From an uncultured Atopostipes sp. (lineage in GTDB: Bacteria > Bacillota > Bacilli > Lactobacillales > Carnobacteriaceae_A): DNA of 43,571 nucleotides. The notes beneath the pieces were generated by a model. It was not told where the DNA came from, made no database searches, and was given only the letters and a program-made list of their open reading frames with translations. Every line of letters begins with the position of its first letter. Position 1 is the stretch's first letter. The position numbers were made by a program, and so were the translations under genes. This document shows, piece by piece, positions 42,630-43,571 of the stretch. The stretch spans positions 1-43,571 of the forward strand of contig CAJUOQ010000019.1 of the NCBI GenBank assembly GCA_910588235.1, given 5' to 3'.

Positions 42630-43445
42630 ATGGAACGAAAATTAGTTGCAATAGATTTAGATGGTACTACTTTAAACGATGATTCAAAAATCACCCCAGA
42701 AACCAAGCAAACCATTGAAAGAGTAATTGAGCAAGGTCATATTGTCTCAATTGCAACCGGTCGTCCTTTTCGAACAAGCTCACAATTTTATAAACAACTT
42801 GATCTCAACACACCTATGGTAAACTTTAATGGTGCCTTATGTCACCACCCGAATGATAATCATTGGAAAAATAGTTATCATCGAAAATTAGATCGGGAAG
42901 TTGCTTTAGCCTTTACCGAGCTTAAACGTTACTCGAGTATCAAATTAATCGCTGCGGAATCACGTGATCATATTTACGTCGACCGCTTGGCTGAAGATAC
43001 TTATAGTGGTGGCTCCCCGCTTCGTGGTGTACAAACTGTACCATTTACAGCAGAATATTTAAACGAAAACCCCACATCGGTGAACGTCTTTACTGCTGAA
43101 GAACATTTCATTCCTTTTCTACAGGAACTCATTATTGAACGTTATGGAAAAGATGTGGAAGTAAGAACTTGGGGTGGCCCTACGCCAACGCTTGAAATCG
43201 TCTCGCCTGGCATTCAAAAAGCAATGGGTGTTGAGAATATCGCTAATTACTATGGCATTGACCGGAAAGACATCTTAGCTTTTGGTGATGAAGCCAATGA
43301 CTATGAAATGATTCAATATGCGGGCCATGGTGTTGTCATGAAAAATGGAATCGCCGGACTGAAAGAAGTCTCCGATGACATTACGGCGGTCACCAATCAT
43401 GAAAATGGCCTCGCTAATTATTTAACCACCTATTTTGATTTATAA
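42630..43445 (+). CDS. Cof-type HAD phosphatase
   Basis: A 271-residue sugar- or cofactor-phosphate phosphatase of the HAD IIB (Cof/YidA) subfamily. Motif I is VAIDLDGTT with Asp9 and Asp11, motif II SIATGR, motif III the Lys in PGIQKAMGVENIAN and motif IV FGDEANDYEMI; the C2B cap lies between (about 85-190). Substrate unknown. The RBS is weak (AAAGTGAGA, distant from the ATG). It is one of only three plus-strand genes and ends at a strong terminator beside the intron. Confidence 0.95.
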   Translation: MERKLVAIDLDGTTLNDDSKITPETKQTIERVIEQGHIVSIATGRPFRTSSQFYKQLDLNTPMVNFNGALCHHPNDNHWKNSYHRKLDREVALAFTELKRYSSIKLIAAESRDHIYVDRLAEDTYSGGSPLRGVQTVPFTAEYLNENPTSVNVFTAEEHFIPFLQELIIERYGKDVEVRTWGGPTPTLEIVSPGIQKAMGVENIANYYGIDRKDILAFGDEANDYEMIQYAGHGVVMKNGIAGLKEVSDDITAVTNHENGLANYLTTYFDL

Positions 43446-43465
43446 ATAGTATAAAGCAATCAAAG

Positions 43466-43503
43466 GAACGACTCAATCTTCAAGCATTGAGTCGTTCTTT
43501 TTT
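43466..43503 (+). terminator. terminator of the HAD phosphatase gene
   Basis: A 12-bp perfect stem GAACGACTCAAT (43466-43477) with its complement (43486-43497), loop CTTCAAGC, followed by TCTTTTTT. Confidence 0.92.
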
Positions 43504-43520
43504 CTACTTCTTTTATATTA

Positions 43521-43571
43521 ATCGAGTAGGAGACTAGCCATTAATTGACTAGTCGACCTCTCACACCACCG
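43521..43571 (-). mobile_element. 3' end of a group II intron, probably class IIC (partial domain V and domain VI)
   Basis: The minus strand reads CGGTGGTGTGAGAGG, identical as far as I remember to the 3' strand of domain V and the following linker in IIC introns such as that of Oceanobacillus iheyensis. It continues as a domain VI hairpin (GACTAGTC, loop AATTAAT, GGCTAGTC) and ends TCCTACTCGAT, with a bulged A in the closing stem as branch-point candidate and the A-pyrimidine 3' end expected of group II introns. The rest, including any maturase gene, lies beyond the right edge. Confidence 0.75.

Overview
The window is a compact, gene-dense stretch of low-GC Gram-positive (Bacillota) housekeeping chromosome. 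Gene order and protein families point to the order Lactobacillales, probably Carnobacteriaceae or Aerococcaceae; I cannot fix the genus. Supporting evidence: blocks shared with Bacillus (cmk-rpsA-der-hup, ypbB-recQ-ypbE, ribT-scpA-scpB-rluB, xerD-deoB-punA, dnaE-pfkA-pyk, clpX-engB, lexA next to ynzC-tkt), strong GGAGG ribosome binding sites, a Gram-positive LexA box, a pyruvate kinase with a C-terminal PEP-utilising domain, and riboflavin import (RibU) with no riboflavin or haem biosynthesis genes in the window.

Layout. All genes except lexA, one tRNA-Arg and the last HAD phosphatase are on the minus strand, so most of the window reads right to left. Transcription units in that order: an alpha/beta hydrolase and a MIP18-type iron-sulfur factor; dnaE; pfkA-pyk; cvfB; xerD-deoB-punA; lysA; ribT-scpA-scpB-rluB; ribU behind an FMN riboswitch; ypbB-recQ-ypbE-cmk; rpsA; der; hup; a small YrhK-like membrane protein; pgsA-marR; a DUF2187 protein; a TPR-like protein; tig; clpX; engB with a HemA-like pseudo-enzyme; obgE, rnz, an SDR; lapA-like; recJ-apt. 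On the far left lexA (+) diverges from ynzC-tkt (-). Intrinsic terminators separate many of these units. The only gene-free gap over 300 bases (26430-26793) is filled by the ribU terminator, FMN riboswitch and promoter.

How the genes work together. Themes are DNA replication, repair and segregation (dnaE, recJ, recQ, lexA, xerD, scpAB, hup), ribosome assembly and translation (der, engB, obgE, rpsA, rluB, rnz, tRNA-Arg), protein quality control (tig, clpX), lower glycolysis and pentose/nucleoside metabolism (pfkA, pyk, tkt, deoB, punA, apt, cmk), membrane lipid synthesis (pgsA) and lysine synthesis (lysA).

Most notable: (1) both ends of the window run into what look like group IIC introns: a 5' intron end directly behind the tkt terminator, the classic IIC target, and a domain V/VI 3' end at the right edge. 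The window may therefore be a contig broken at copies of one element. (2) A 355-residue protein downstream of engB is a degenerate glutamyl-tRNA reductase with Asp at the position of catalytic Cys50, at the chromosomal place where Bacillus carries hemA. Together with ribT standing without a rib operon, it looks like a leftover of a lost cofactor pathway that has been kept, perhaps for another job. I found no CRISPR array, phage, IS transposase or defence system.
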